Assembly: GCF_028769735.1 (NCBI RefSeq) | Contig: NC_088178.1 | Span: forward strand, 1,798,001-1,862,000 | Length of the DNA stretch: 64,000 bases | Origin: Zonotrichia leucophrys gambelii | Lineage: Eukaryota > Chordata > Aves > Passeriformes > Passerellidae | Direction of reading: 5' to 3' | Shown: piece after piece, positions 44,770 through 57,587 of the stretch | Position numbering within the stretch: the first letter of the stretch is position 1 | How the letters are laid out: each line of letters begins with the position of its first letter | Program-made: the position numbers and the translations under genes | The notes under the pieces: generated by a model | The model's input: the letters and a program-made list of their open reading frames with translations, nothing else | Database searches by the model: none | What the model was told of the DNA's origin: nothing

Positions 44770-44983
44770 TCAGCCCACTGGTGAGAAATGGGTGAGGATG
44801 GTTACATCAGCAGGGGACAACTGCCCAAAACAGTCTTGCAAATATTAGGCAGAGACACCACCTGAACAGGAGGTTTTTTGGTTTGAGGGATCATTCCGAT
44901 GAGGCTTGCTTTCCATTTCTGCTGGAGTAGAAATCGGTTTTTTTAGAGTTCTAAATTTCTGGGGTAGAAATCAGTTTCTTTAG

Positions 44984-45367
44984 TGTGACAGTGTTCACAG
45001 GGGTCTTAGGATGAGGGAAGAGATGAGGATCTGACTTCATGTTTCAGAAGGCTGATTTATTATTTTATGATATATATTACATTAAAACTATACTAAAAGA
45101 ATAGAAGAAAAGGTTTCATGAGAAGGCTAGCTAAGAATAGAATAGGAAAGAATGATAACAAAGGTTTGTGTCTCAGACTCTCTGTCCCAGCCAGCTGACT
45201 GTGATTGTCCATTAATTACAAACAACCAACAAGGGCCAATCACAGATGCACCTGTTGCATTCCACAGCAGCAGATAACCATTGTTTACATTTTGTTCTTG
45301 AGGCTTCTCAGCTTCTCAGGAAGAAAAATCCTAAAGAAAATATTTTTCATAAAGGTTGTCTGCGACA
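44984..45367 (-). mobile_element. solo LTR, family A, copy A8
   Basis: The + strand runs from TGTGACAGTG to GGTTGTCTGCGACA. It is flanked by CTTTAG (44978-44983) and CTTTAT (45368-45373), a 6-bp duplication with one mismatch. It has the full family A layout and no interior. Confidence 0.92.
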
Positions 45368-45373
45368 CTTTAT

Positions 45374-47367
45374 AGAGTTTCTTTTTTGCCCCCGTTGCCC
45401 CAAAGCCCCTCCACTCTGATGACAAATTCACAGCCCCAAGGGCAGGCGGGTTTCCTTTCACCTCTCAACCCCGCAGTGGGGCTGATTTTGTAAGACCTGA
45501 AGGTGCCATGGACCCCAGCTGTCTGTCACCCTCCCAGGGTGTTGAGAGACATCCACATCCCCACCAGCCTGCCAAGCCAAGCTCCCATGCCAAGGACACG
45601 TAAGCTGTAAATGGGGAATGAGGAATTCTCCTTGCCAGCCCCAAAGGCACACTCGGCTTTGGGCTGAGCTGCTCACACACCCCACCTCTGCTCAGGGCAA
45701 CACTTCACCCCTGCATAAACCCTCTCCTCAGAGGATCTCACAGTGCTTATTAATTCTCACCACAGCCCTGGGAAGGAATAAGATGCATAGGGGGATCAGC
45801 TCATTTTGTGGGGTGAAACTGAGGCGTCCAACAGAGGAGAACAGTGCTGCTCCATGGAACACACCAGCCAGAAATTAAATGGAGGGAATTAAAACCGTGC
45901 TGATTGAGGGGAACTTTGGGCAGGAACAGTGTGATTAATCACACTGAAACTTGGCTAAGACAACAGTGAAAGGCACCATGTGTTATTTTCAGGCTCTGTT
46001 AGGGCTCCACTATACTGCAGTGTGGCAGGTAATGCAGCTTGCCAGCAGAAGGGGCTGGCATGGCAGGATCAGTGCTCAGTTTGGGAGGGAACAGGAGGTG
46101 TTGGACATGTCCCACAGCTGCCATCAGCTCATTCACTTTTTGAGAAGTCCTTGCTCCTTGTGTCTGCAGGGACCGGTGGCTCTCAGCCCAGAACGCAGGG
46201 CACATTGTCACCTGCTGTTTGTGCCATGCCTCCTTTTGCTTCTTGCCATTCCCACTGCTGATTCTGTGTTGTTCCAGGCACACAAGACAAAGGCATGCCT
46301 GGTCCTTATGCGCAGCTTTATTTTCCGTTTAATCTCTGCACCCTGGGCTCTCCTCAAAGCTGATTCCCTTGGAGAACTCCTCAGCTCAGCCATACCCTCC
46401 TGCACATGCAGCCAATGAAACCAGTGGCAGGCACAGCAGCACAGCCCTGTCCTGGTGGTGTCTCTCAAGGTGGCTTGCAAATAACCCAGAAACTGCTCAT
46501 TTGAGTGGGATTATCTGAAAACCCAGCCCTGCTCAGCCCCAGGCAGCCCAGATGACAATACTTGCCAGGAAGAAAAGGTCAGCAGAGCTCATTTTCTCTC
46601 CAGGACTTCAGAAGGAAAGAATTTGCCAATCCTCCCATTCTAACAACTCATTTTGGAGTGGATTGCACAAGACTGAAGGATACTAAGAGGGACTGGGCAC
46701 ACTGTGTGAGCACATCTCATTCTGCAGATGCTGTCCAAGATGAGGGCAGGAGGTGGAAGATGAGATTGTGCATGAATGAAGCAAGAGATCACAGTCCTGT
46801 TTTCTGGGCACTGATAACTTCAGCAATTATCAATGCCAGCTCCACCCAGGCCACACAGCACTGTGAGGTGGCTTTTGTATCCTCATTGCAATGAAGGATT
46901 TTATCCTGCTAGAGTTTATTATTCTTTTATACACTGAAGGGCTTCAGCCTAATCTTTCAACAAATAAAAGGAATCTTTCAACATTTCAATGCTGTTGCAA
47001 TTGGCTCCAAAAATAGCATCCTCAGAGCCACATTTTTTTAAACTTCTCAAGTCCAGGGATTAACCTTTTTCAGGAAAAGCACAATAATCAGAAGACCAAC
47101 TTGTATATATTTTATATATCCAATCAAATAAACAAAAGACTAAAATTTGAAAGCTAACCTATAGTGGCTTTTATTTTCTCCCATTTTGTTTGTGTGCATG
47201 CTTCTGTGGCTGCTGGAGGGGAGAGAGAGGGTTTCCTATTGTTTCATGAGCCACTGCTGGATATTTCACTGCCCACCAAAGGCCCGAGGATCAGGGTGTG
47301 AGAGACACTGTTTTAGAGATAAACAGGCTGTGTTTGTGCCACTCTGTCCTGGCAGTTCCTGTCCCTC
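45374..47367. other. intergenic DNA, no gene recognised
   Basis: Mixed composition, with AT-rich sequence at 46895-47165 just before the minisatellite. Frames up to 155 codons (45951-46418) have no recognisable domain. No LTR or CR1 was found. Confidence 0.55.
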
Positions 47368-48200
47368 TTCAGTTTATATCCCTGGATCCTGTGCCCCTTC
47401 AGTTTATACCCCTGGATCCTTCAGTTTCTACCCCTGGATCCTGCTCTTCAGTTTCTACCCCTGGATCCTGTTCCCTTTCAGTTTCTACCCCTGGATCTTC
47501 TGCCTTTTCAGTTTATACCCCTGGATCCTGCTCTTCAGTTTATACCCCTGGATCCTTCAGTTTCTACCCCTGGATCCTGTGCCTTTTCAGTTTATACCCC
47601 TGAATCTTTTAGTTTCTACCCCTGGATCCTTCAGTTTCTATCCCTGGGTCCCTCAGTTTCTACCCCTTGAATCTTTCAGTTTTTATCCCTGGATCCTTCA
47701 GTTTATACCCCTGGATCATTGACTTTATATCCCTGAATCCTGTGCCTCTCCAGTTGATACCCCTGGATCAATTTCTATCCCTGGGTCCTTCAGTTTCTGT
47801 CCCGGGGTCCTTCAGTTTATACCCCTGGATCTTTCAGTTTCTACCCCTGGATCCTTCAGTTTCTACCCCTGGATCCTGCAGTTTCTACCCCTGAATCTTT
47901 CAGTTTCTACCCCTGGATCCTTCAGTTTATACCCTGGATCTTCAGTTTATACCCTGAATCTTCAGTTTCTGCCCCTGGGGTCCTTCAGTTTATCTCCTGA
48001 TCTGTCCCTTTCAGTTTCTACCCCTGAATCTTTCAGTTTCTACCCCTGGATCCTTCATTTTATACTCCTGGATCCTGTTCCCTTTCAGTTTATACCCCTG
48101 GATCCTTCAGTTTCTACCCCTGGATCCTTCAGTTTCTACCCCTAGATCCTGTTCCCTTTCAGTTTATACCCCTGGATCCTCCAGTTTCTACCCCTGGACC
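47368..48200 (+). repeat. 22-bp minisatellite, about 830 bp
   Basis: Some 30 or more imperfect units have core TTCAGTTTCTACCCCTGGATCC, alternating with TTTATACCCC variants. Some units have a CTGTTCCCTT or TGTGCC insert, so the period varies from about 20 to 31 bp. The repeat opens Pro-Trp/Phe-Tyr-rich frames of 75-178 codons on the + strand, which I treat as artefacts. Variation in unit length argues against a coding role. Confidence 0.95.
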
Positions 48201-51200
48201 CACACCCTGCTCCCTGCACTCCCCCCAGCTCAGCTCCATGGCAAAGCACCCTCTCCCTAGGGATGCAGAATAATGCCAGCTTGTCCTGGGTCTTAAAACA
48301 GGCAGTGCATGTCCCCTCAGAGAGGGTGAGTGGCCTCCACTGCTCCTCCTGTGCTGCAAATGGCTTTTCCTGCCGGGAAGAGTGGCCTCAGAGCAGCCCT
48401 CTCTGTGAAACCCCCCCAGGTTTCTCCAAATTTTCCAAGCAGACACCTTGGCACCTCCTGTTGCCTTGGGATTGTGTTGGTGTTGGCCAGCTGGGAGTGA
48501 CAGCTTCCATCTTCTTTCTCCTTGTTTCATGAACTGTCAGGTTGGAGGGTTTTGATTTTCCCTGGAGCCCAGCCCTGCCAAGGGATTGATTCCCACAGAA
48601 TTTCCAGGGAAAGCTGTTGTAATGACCAAGGCAAGGAAATGCACTGGATGCACTCAGGAGATGGTGTTCACATATTGTACTTTCATAAAGGTACAGCAGT
48701 GGAAACATTCCCTATTTTGATTGTCCCAAAGCCACAGGAAAAAGGGAATTAAGGGAATTGATATGTCTGGGAGAGATGCCAGCTCTGATTTACTCACATT
48801 TTTACCCTGATGTGAAATACCTTGGTCAGAGATGGAAAACTTTTATAGAAGACATGAACCAAATCAGGCCCTGCAAGTGCTGGTATCCAGCTAAGAGCTG
48901 TCTGAGCTGGCACAGCCTGAGAAACACTGAAACAAAGGAACTGGGAATCAAATGGACAACAGCAGCTCTGTAAGAAATTTCTTCTCTTCCTCCAGAGGGT
49001 TTGGACATAGCCACATTTGCAGTCTGCCTCGTGACCACAAAGTGCCTAAGGTACCAGAACACCAGTGAGTTAGGATGTAGGGGTTGGCAGGGCTCCTGGA
49101 AAGAGGATGTGCTTTATCATCAAATCCCAGCATGATTTGGGATGCAGAGGCACAGAGTGGTCAGGCCAGAGCGGGGAGCCCAAAACAGGGTTGCCTTTGG
49201 AAGCAGTATAAAAAGAAAATATCCTTGCTAACATAACCTCGCCTTCCAGTTTAACCTCCATGTTTCCCTCAGAGAGTGCAAACATGCCTGCACATATTTT
49301 AGGCATAGCAACCCATTTAGGAAGACTCAGATGCAGGGTAAGTCCAATTAAAGCAAAATGGAATGAAAGTCCCAAATTATTTCAATGTGTCAGAGTGAGG
49401 GGTTTGCAAATCCACTGGTTATTGCAAAGCTGTTCTGGGAAAAATCATTTCTGTATAGATTCCACCCCACTTTGCTGAATTCCATGGGAGTTTTGCCATC
49501 AGCTTCAGTGGGAGAAGGACCAACACATACTGGCAAACTTTAAGCAATGCATTATTCATGCTTCAGGCCAAATGCATTTGCTTTTACCCCCAATCCTGAA
49601 ATAAATTTTCTATAGAAACATCTCTGCCCCTCCACTGGTGTCCACTGAACTCAACACCAACTGCAAGATCTCATCTGACTGTCCAGAAACCACTAAGAAC
49701 ACAGATCTGCATTCATCTTACTGAGATTAATATGAGTTCAATTAAGGGCAGAGTTTGATGAAAATATTTCATAACATATCAAGCTGGAGGGTAGATCAAA
49801 GCTCTCTCTTTTTTTTTTTTTTTAGCTCATTAATAAACCAAAACAGAAATAGCACTGCAGAGGAAGTAGCTTGTTTGTTTGTGATGGCTCCCTGCTTTGG
49901 GAAGGTGACTACAGAAACCACACAATTATTACTGCTAAAATAACCAAAACAAAACACAGAAGTGGGAGGATCCTTTGATAAAATACAAACCCTTAAATTA
50001 GGAAGGATATCACCCATAATTATTTCTCTTGTTAAAATCCCCAAGCACCACAGTGGGATGAAGTGTTCTGCTCACATCACTCACCTCCAAACTCTGTTCA
50101 GAGCAATGCAAAGTAGTGAAGATCCTTTCTTGATTTATGAAGCTTTAGGGTTTTTTTGCATGTATTTAGATTTTAATAGAATCCCCAAAATTCTGGTAGC
50201 ATAAATTAGATTTCCAGCACCTCAGAACATGTGCCCATGGCTCCTCTAAAGTTGTGCTGAGCTTGTTGCCCTCCAAGGCTCTCTAACACAGTCACTAAAA
50301 GGCAAATACTTGTGTTTTTTTTAAACTTGCTAGAAAACCATTTGCTCCCTTAAAAGTAATTTATGTCATCAGCTAGAAAGTTTGTTTTCAATATAAAATG
50401 CTTTTTAATCACCTCTCAAGTCTTTCTACTTCATCTCATCTGGTTCCTATGGAAATGGCAAGTCTTCCAGAACTGAAAATTCTGTTTCCCAACCAATGTT
50501 AGGGAAACTGTTGGTCTTTTCCCACTACCTTCTGAGACAGTATTTACATATAAATACTGTTAGATCTCACAAAATACTTTTGAAATTATTATTCATTACA
50601 CTGGAGACTTTCCATGTTTCTACAAGCAGCTTTCTTATTTTGTCTCCCCTTCCACATAAGCAAAAAAAAAAATCTCATGTTTGCTTCTTCACTAATCCTC
50701 ACCTCCTTTATACATGCAACTCTTCTTTATCTGAATTCTTGTTATATTAAAAAAACAAACCAAACCTAAACCAATAGAGAGACAATAAGAAGAATTTTCA
50801 CCTTTTTTGCCAAAATAGCACTTCCCACCCTTGATCCACGGTTGGCTGGTGAGGTTATAAAAGCCTGTAATTGGTCTGGAGAACTAACTATTTTTAAAAA
50901 CTTATTCAAAGCTGAACAATACAAGTGTGAGTGCTCCAAAAGACATAAAGGAGGTTATCAGGGCTCTTTGCCATGGCCTGTGTTAGGGAAGGGAGGAAGA
51001 GCATGGAGCTGCCTGACTTTGTGTGACACACAAAAAGCTGAGCAAGGAGTGATGGATTCCAGAGTGAACACCTCACACTTCAGGGCAGGCAGGAGAGAGC
51101 CAGGATCAGTGAGGACACCCAAATCCTGGCTTGTTTCACAAACACACAGTGATGGAACCTGCTTGTGCATCCACTGCCCATCCTGGGCTAGCTGCTGGTG

Positions 51201-53964
51201 CTTTTTTCCACCTCTCCTATCTCCTTGCTGCTCCCCTCTCTCATTTCAGGGCTCCACCTGGCTGCTGTGCCTGCATTTGGGATGGCCCTTCCAGGTGTAA
51301 AACAAGCCTGAAATGCAGGAAGAAACACCACCAGGCAGTGAGAGAGCAGGGCATGAGTGCACACTGTCAGTGAGGGTGCTCTGCTTCCAAGCCTTGTGCC
51401 GGAGCTCTCCTTGGAAGGAGGACCCAGAAGGGAAGGTGTGGCTGGAGCAATTTTAGTCTGGGCAGTGAGGAAAACAGGATTATTCCTGCTCTCCCCCCTA
51501 CAGATCAATTTTGAGCGCTCTCTCTTGTTCTGACACTGTCCCAGGCCAGGAGCAGACAGAACACAGCACCATGCTGAGATCAGGTGGTGAAATGTCCTTT
51601 CTGTGTCTGTGCATTGCTCCTGCAGGGCACCTGAACACCACATTCATGAGCAAAGAAAGAATTTACTTTCTCAGTAGGATCATTCTTGATATAAACACAG
51701 AAAGTTGCAATAATATAAATTTCAGCTGTCCCTTGTTACCTCCTCACGCACCTTGGAACTCTTCAGGATCTTCTCAGTTGCTGACAAGGAAGTTCTCCTT
51801 TGAAAGACAAGAAAAATATGATTTATTACTGTTTTCACCAGGTTGTGGCACATGCAGAGTTCTCACTGAGATCATCCCCTCTATCCCCATAAAGCAGCAG
51901 CAAAGAGCCTGTGCCTTTTCATTTGCTTCATTCTTTTTATTTCCTTCATGAGCTACATTTTGGAAATCTTCAGGACTTGTGCAGCTGGGAGATGGCTAAA
52001 ACAGTGCTGAGAAGGGCCAGGGGTCTCTGGGCTTTGCAGCCACACCACAGCCATGGAAAGCAGACCTGCCACAGATGCTGGCAGCCATGGGCAAACCTTC
52101 TTGCAGAGGAAATGGAGAAGATGTGCTGGGAGGCTCCCAGGAGAGCAAAAGAATGCTTCCAGACAGGCAGGTGGAGCAGCCTGCTGGCTCCATCAACCTG
52201 ATGGACTTGGCAGCCTCCCCTGCTCCAGCTGGCCAGGATCCTGCAGTCTGCAAAGCTGCAGGCTTCAGAGTGACTGAGTTATTGGGAGAAAACAGATACC
52301 TGCATGAGCTTAAACACAGCAACACACACACGTATATAAATATAAATATGCACCCAGATACATTTATACATCTCATGGAGGGAGATTTGCAGGATATATG
52401 AACCTGCAATAATATCCATGTTCATATATCCTATGATATATATCCAATATTGTCTTGGTTTGAAGTTTCCAGCCTAAGACAAATATTCATATATCCAATA
52501 TTGCAGGATATATAAACTCCTAGCAGGACAATGCTTTATCCTGTCATGACTAAGCTGGTCTCTGTGTCAGGCACATTAACTCTGCAGGAGAGCTCTGACA
52601 TCTTCCTGGACAAGATTTAAAGATGCATTTTTATTACCTTTTGTAGAAGAAGCACTGACTGAAAGCTCCTGAAGCTTGCTCAACAACCTCACATTCCCTG
52701 GGTTCCTCTAAGCCTGAGCCCTCAGAATTGTCCCAGCAGAGGCCAAATCCCTTTTCCAGCTCGCAGGGCCCTCGACTGCTTTAGCCCAGAACAGAGTTTC
52801 TGCTTATGTCAGAGGCTGGCCAAGAGAAAAAGAGAACAATAAAGCCTTTCTAGATTACCAATATTTCAATTTACTGTAAATTATGCAGCATATAACATGG
52901 CTCAGAGGAGTAATTTGTCATTCTTTTATATCCTTTCTTTTTCTCTCATTTCTTTCTCTTCCCCTTCCCCTTTTCCCTTCTCCTCCATTCCACTTATATC
53001 TTTTTGCCTCCTTTCCTCTCTCCTTTCTGCACTTCCTCTCTTCCAACAGATCCCACTATTGCTTCAATGGCTCTGCTCCAATCTCTGCCTCTCTGTTATC
53101 TGCCAAAATCACTGGCAACAGAACATCTAAGTGGAGGTGTATTCCAGGAAAGGGATGTGTAAAGCAAAGAGAGCAGGGCTTGAGGGAGCAGAGGAGTGGG
53201 ATGTGCAGGAAGGGTTACAGGCAGGAAAGACCTGGGATACATCCATTGATGCAGGCAAAGTAAAGAGCTCATCCTCAGCAGCAGCTGATGGAATCATCTG
53301 TAGCACTTCTATCTGGAATGGTCAGTCCAACAAAAATAAATTTCATAGTTCATAAGGATAAAAATAAATAGAAGTGCATCAACTTTGGGGTGCTGGGTAT
53401 TTGGTTTTATCTGGAACAAGTGTGTGTGTACATGTGTGCATACATCACTGTTGTTATTTTACTATGGACTGCTGTTATGAATCTTCCCAATTCCTATAAA
53501 TCTTCCTTTTCAGACATGTGGTCACTGGTTAAGGGAATATTTACTGGGAAATGCTTTGGTTTTTGCAGACCTGACTTTTCCTGGTTTCATTCTCGGGACT
53601 CCTTGGCATAATCAGAGCCTTTGCCACAGATGTCCCAGACACTGCCTTAAAAAAAATTATCCCGACCGAAAATTGATGCTTTGGTCTGTGTGAACTGCTA
53701 AACATCATCACAAAGCAGCAATTAGTCTGTTAGTTACTTACAACCTTTGCCTCCTCAAACCCTGGTGTTTAGGTCACATGGAAAACTGCAGTTATGGACA
53801 CAAAATCAGCACTCACAGGTTGCTGTGCTTGTTCCAGCTCATCCTTGGTTCTCTTCCAAAGGCCACACCTGAGGTGTTGCTCTCCTCACCTGGATGTCTG
53901 CTCAAGGAAGGAGAAATCCCTTCCCCACAGCAAGTACAGGCCTTCCTCAATTTTGTCCAGAAGC
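48201..53964. other. long intergenic stretch; polypyrimidine tract at 52925-53045
   Basis: No gene or LTR was recognised. It contains a T-run at 49808-49823, AT-rich sequence at 50100-50800, and a perfect 13-bp inverted repeat with a 16-base loop at 52391-52432. Several ATATCC/GGATAT motifs follow to about 52515. There is also about 120 bp of almost pure pyrimidine (52925-53045). Frames up to about 152 codons (50842-51300) have no domain. Confidence 0.5.
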
Positions 53965-54046
53965 TGAACCTCCAACACTCTGGAGTCAAACTCCTCCAGC
54001 CCTGCAAAGGCTTAAATTCCCCCTGGAACATCTGGGACACCAAGGA
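53965..54046 (+). repeat. unknown dispersed repeat L, copy 1
   Basis: About 80 bp starting CTGAACCTCCAACACTC and running to GGGACACCAAGGA matches 58847-58928 at most positions. It lies directly upstream of LTR E2. I do not recognise the family. It could be the only shared piece of a larger old repeat or of a gene-derived sequence. Confidence 0.7.
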
Positions 54047-54065
54047 GCTGCTTCTCCCAAGCCAG

Positions 54066-54518
54066 TGATGCCTTGAGAAGGCTGAATAGAACAGAGACTA
54101 AACAGAGCTAAAGAATAAAGTAGGGATTTATTAGGAGGCCTCAATGGATCCACCTTGGGCAGCACAAGAGCCCAGCCAGGGCTACACTCAAGAAAATGAA
54201 CCGAAATGGTCACAAAATGCACGACCGGTCACGCAGTCTCTCACTTTTATAAGTTCTGCTCCATTTGCATATTGGAGTTAATTTTTCAATTCCATCTTTA
54301 GCCCATGCAGTCCCACCCTGATTGTTTTTCTCTCTCCAGCCCACGTTGTTTGTGCTCTTGGTGCTGAGATTTGGATCATTTGTCCTTGGTGCCCAGCTGG
54401 AGCAGGAATTGTTTTGTCTCCCTGCTCTGTGCACAGAGCTCACCATCCCCTCACATGGACCCACACACTAAAGCAGCACAGAACCTGAAAAATAGAAAAG
54501 CTCAAGCCTGAGGCATCA
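54066..54518 (-). mobile_element. solo LTR, family E, copy E2 (4-bp duplication)
   Basis: In sense (- strand) orientation it starts TGATGCCTCAGGCTTG and ends CTCAAGGCATCA, so the ends are inverted repeats of about eight bases. CCAG occurs immediately on both sides (54062-54065 and 54519-54522), which fits a 4-bp duplication as in gammaretrovirus-like ERV1 elements. A sense TATA box (ACTTATAAAAGTGAGAG, complement of about 54240-54256) and poly(A) signal (complement of 54127-54132) are in LTR order. Confidence 0.82.
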
Positions 54519-54656
54519 CCAGGACCCAGAAGATGCTGTGCAACCTCAACAAACCTCGACTGGCCCGTCTACATTCCTGTCCAGCCACCACAGGGCAGCT
54601 CCTGCCTCATTAAGTTCATGTTCTCTCCAGGTCACCTGACAAACAAAAATAGTTCC

Positions 54657-55016
54657 AGAATGAGGGAAGAGACAAGGATCTGACTCCATGTTTCAGAAGG
54701 CTTGATTTATTATTTTATGATGTATATTACATTAAAACTATACTAAAAGCATAGAAGAAAGGATTTCATCAGAAGGCTGGCTAAGAATAGAATAGCAAAG
54801 AATGATAGCAAAGGTTTGTCGCTCGGACTCTCTGTCCGAGCCAGCTGACTGTGATTGGCCATTAATTACAAATATCCAACATGGGTCAATCACAGATTCA
54901 CCTGTTGCATTCCACAGCAGCAGATAATAATTGTTTACATTTTGTTCCTGAGGCCTCCCAGCTTCTCAGGAGGAAAAATCCTAAGGAAAGGATTTTTCAT
55001 AAAAGATGTCTGTGAC
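54657..55016 (-). mobile_element. family A LTR, copy A9 (sense 3' end missing)
   Basis: It matches family A from GAATGAGGGAAGAGAC to the sense 5' terminus (GATGTCTGTGACA, ending at 55016). About 30 bp of the sense 3' terminus present in other copies (TGTGACAGTGTTCAC...) is absent, so no target-site duplication can be defined. No interior. Confidence 0.88.
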
Positions 55017-57587
55017 AGTGTTCCCTATGTCCCTGGAGGCAGTCAGCTCCAGGAGCTGGTGCCCACATCAATTTCAGTGCCCTCACCCTGCCTGCTGAGC
55101 ACCAGGACAGGCAACTCAAGTAGCCCATCACAAGTGAGTGATGCTCTTGTCCTTCATGCCATCTTCTCAGGGTGGAACTGAGCTCAGGCACAACTGTCCA
55201 TGACACAAACCACCTTACATCTTCTCCAGTGCAGGAGCAAGCTGAAGTTCAGACTGCTGCCTTTGAAAAGACAAAACCAGGGAAGTATGTCACAGTTAAT
55301 TCACAGGAAACTTAATTTCACCTTTATTCTTCCTAAAATCACAGGGCTCTTCGTGCCAGTGTTATATTTTAGCATAATTTTCCTTTCTTTTCAGTTTTCT
55401 GTTCAGCACGAAGTGATATGAGAGCACAGAATCCCATCACTGGAGACAGCGAAAGCCTTCCTGGATCATCTGTTTCAGAGCAGGTCTCTCTCTATCCCCC
55501 AGTTTTCACTTGCTGGAAAGTTACCCAGCCATATGTTTGCAATTAAAGTCTCAGTTCCTCACAGGCTCATGGCAAATAGTCTGCTTCACCTGGGTCACAT
55601 CTCCAGAGGGAATTCCCCCAGTCTGGATTTGCAGGCTGTATTCGGTGGCAGCCCTGACACAGGTATTAGCCATAATGGAATCCATGTCAATTATGAGTTC
55701 ATCCATTCGTTTTTCTATCCAGGCCTCCCACTCAAATTTCAGAGATCTCCTTCTAAAATGCAATTTGACCCATTTTGGAAGGGAGAGAGTTCCTTAGTCA
55801 CTCCATTTGAGACCAATTAGCCTGTTTGATTCGGGATCCTTTATCCCTCAGCGCTCTTAGCCTGTCCGTTCCAATAAATGTTCCAAAAAATCCCATGTCT
55901 GAAATCCCTGCATGCTTCATGGACCCTGTTTCCTACCCAGTAACTGTACTCCCTTTACTCCCCTTTCACCAACCTGAGTCAATCACACACTCTGGGGTTA
56001 CTTTGTGCCATCTCCTTGAAATGCCCTTCAAATCTGTGCCTGTGGAGGCCGTGAGGATGAGGAGGGATAAATGACTTGTAGCACTTTCTCCTGGCTGAGG
56101 AGCTCAGAGCAATCTCTTTTGAGGAGAACCCACGATGAGAAAATGCTCCCAGAGTTCACTTTTAATCAAGCTCACTGATTTGGTTTGAGATGTTGATCAA
56201 ATCCTGACTGCTTCCTTTCCAAGTGAAATGGATCTGATGGATTGTCCAGTCAGCCCATGAGTTTGGGGAGAGCTCCAGCTTTCAAACCAAGGATTAATCA
56301 CAGATTTGCTGTGATTATTTGAGCTCAAAGCTTTTGTTTTACGTGTCCTTCCTGGATGTTTCCAGCCCCCTCATGTCCCTGCAGACAAATCAATGCTGTG
56401 GATTCAAGCCTGAAAATGGAAACAAGGCTGTGAGAAGACATCTTCCTGCTTTAATTCACAGTCTTTAGAAGTTCTCCACGTTCCAAACCAGAATAGGCTG
56501 AAAGGTTTGTGAAATGAGGGTGCAACCACGGTAAAAAAAATAATTTAAACCTGATATAATATAAACTTTTGATGGAGGAATGAGCCTGAGCACATATTTA
56601 ACTGTCAGCACAAAGAAGACAGCTTTCCTCATTAGGTGCCCAGATGAATTGTTAGGGCAGAAGGGCTGGAATTGGCTCTTCTCTCCTGGGCCTCTGGGAC
56701 TGACCCTGGCCTTTTGGCAAGGGGGATGTGTTTCAGAACCCAAACCTGAGCCTGGCTCTGCAGCTGGCCCCTCTCCCCCTCTGCACAGGCAGCCCTGACC
56801 CAGCTGAAGGCCCCCATAGCCTTGTGCTACACTGGGAGTTCAAAACCCAGATCTGGGTTTTCCAGCCAGGGAGCATCTCTGACTTTCCCAGCAATTCCAC
56901 TTGCTTTATGTCACTTGCCTCTTGGCTTTGGGGGAAGAAAATAATATCATTTAAAAAAACCCAGCCAGTAACAATCCAAAAGTCAGCACTGCTGTCCCAG
57001 GAACATTCTGCCTTGCACAGCAGGGAAGAAGACAATTAAGCCCAGCAGTACCCACATCCTCAACCCTTTGGGCTTCACAGCATTTTCTCCCTCTGTCTTC
57101 TGCCTTTGTTTTGGGGGTTTTATTTCAGTTTTTATCACTGGTTCATGCTGCTTGAGAGGCAGGGAACCTCATTGGTGTCCTTGAAGTGTTTGCTCACGAT
57201 TGGAGCACACCCAAGAGGTGCTTTCAAAGCCTCTGTGAGTGCCTGAAACCCCTCACAGTGTGTTTGTGGAGCTGGCTGGCTGCAGCTGGCTCTGCAGAAC
57301 TGGGGACAGGTCTGCCTGCCAGTGATAGAGAGGTGAAGCACCTGATCTTCATCTTCATCCTCCTCCTTTGTCTGGTGTGTGGCTGTGGGGAAGTCACGAG
57401 TCATACTCTGCCCCCATTCTGGATGATCTCCAGGCTCCCTGCAGTGCACAGGAACAGTTCCTTGGCTTTCCTTGGTCACCAGCACTGCCTCCCTGCTGAA
57501 GGTTGCGGTGCAAGATGTTTTCCATTCCCATCTGTATGGCAGATTACCTTTGTCAAGTGGGCAGTTTGCCTTATCTCTCTCTTTGAG
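55017..57587. other. intergenic DNA with one exon-like stretch
   Basis: No LTR or CR1 is apparent. A minus-strand exon-like stretch (55551-55770) is listed separately. The remainder is mixed sequence in which frames up to 134 codons (57186-57590) show no recognisable domain. Confidence 0.5.
55551..55770 (-). other. candidate coding exon (unrecognised protein)
   Basis: On the - strand the sequence ATTGCATTTTAG gives a possible splice acceptor at about 55757. A single frame then stays open for about 70 codons to a TGA. The translation has balanced, protein-like composition with many acidic and hydrophobic residues (for example WEAWIEKRMDELIIDMDSI, then VRAATEYSLQIQTGG). It ends either at the stop or at a donor-like GTGAAG or GTGAGG. 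The other five frames are less protein-like. I do not recognise the family. It could be a real exon of an unseen multi-exon gene, a pseudogene remnant or chance. Confidence 0.3.

Noticed and set aside
47186..47894. Repetitive Pro-Trp/Phe-Tyr protein of up to 178 codons
   Set aside because: Product of the 22-bp minisatellite, whose unit length varies and is not a multiple of three.
5069..55181. A recurring short peptide beginning MFLRPLSFSGG at several places
   Set aside because: It is the same antisense frame in family A LTR copies (A1, A3, A4, A6, A9), not a gene family.
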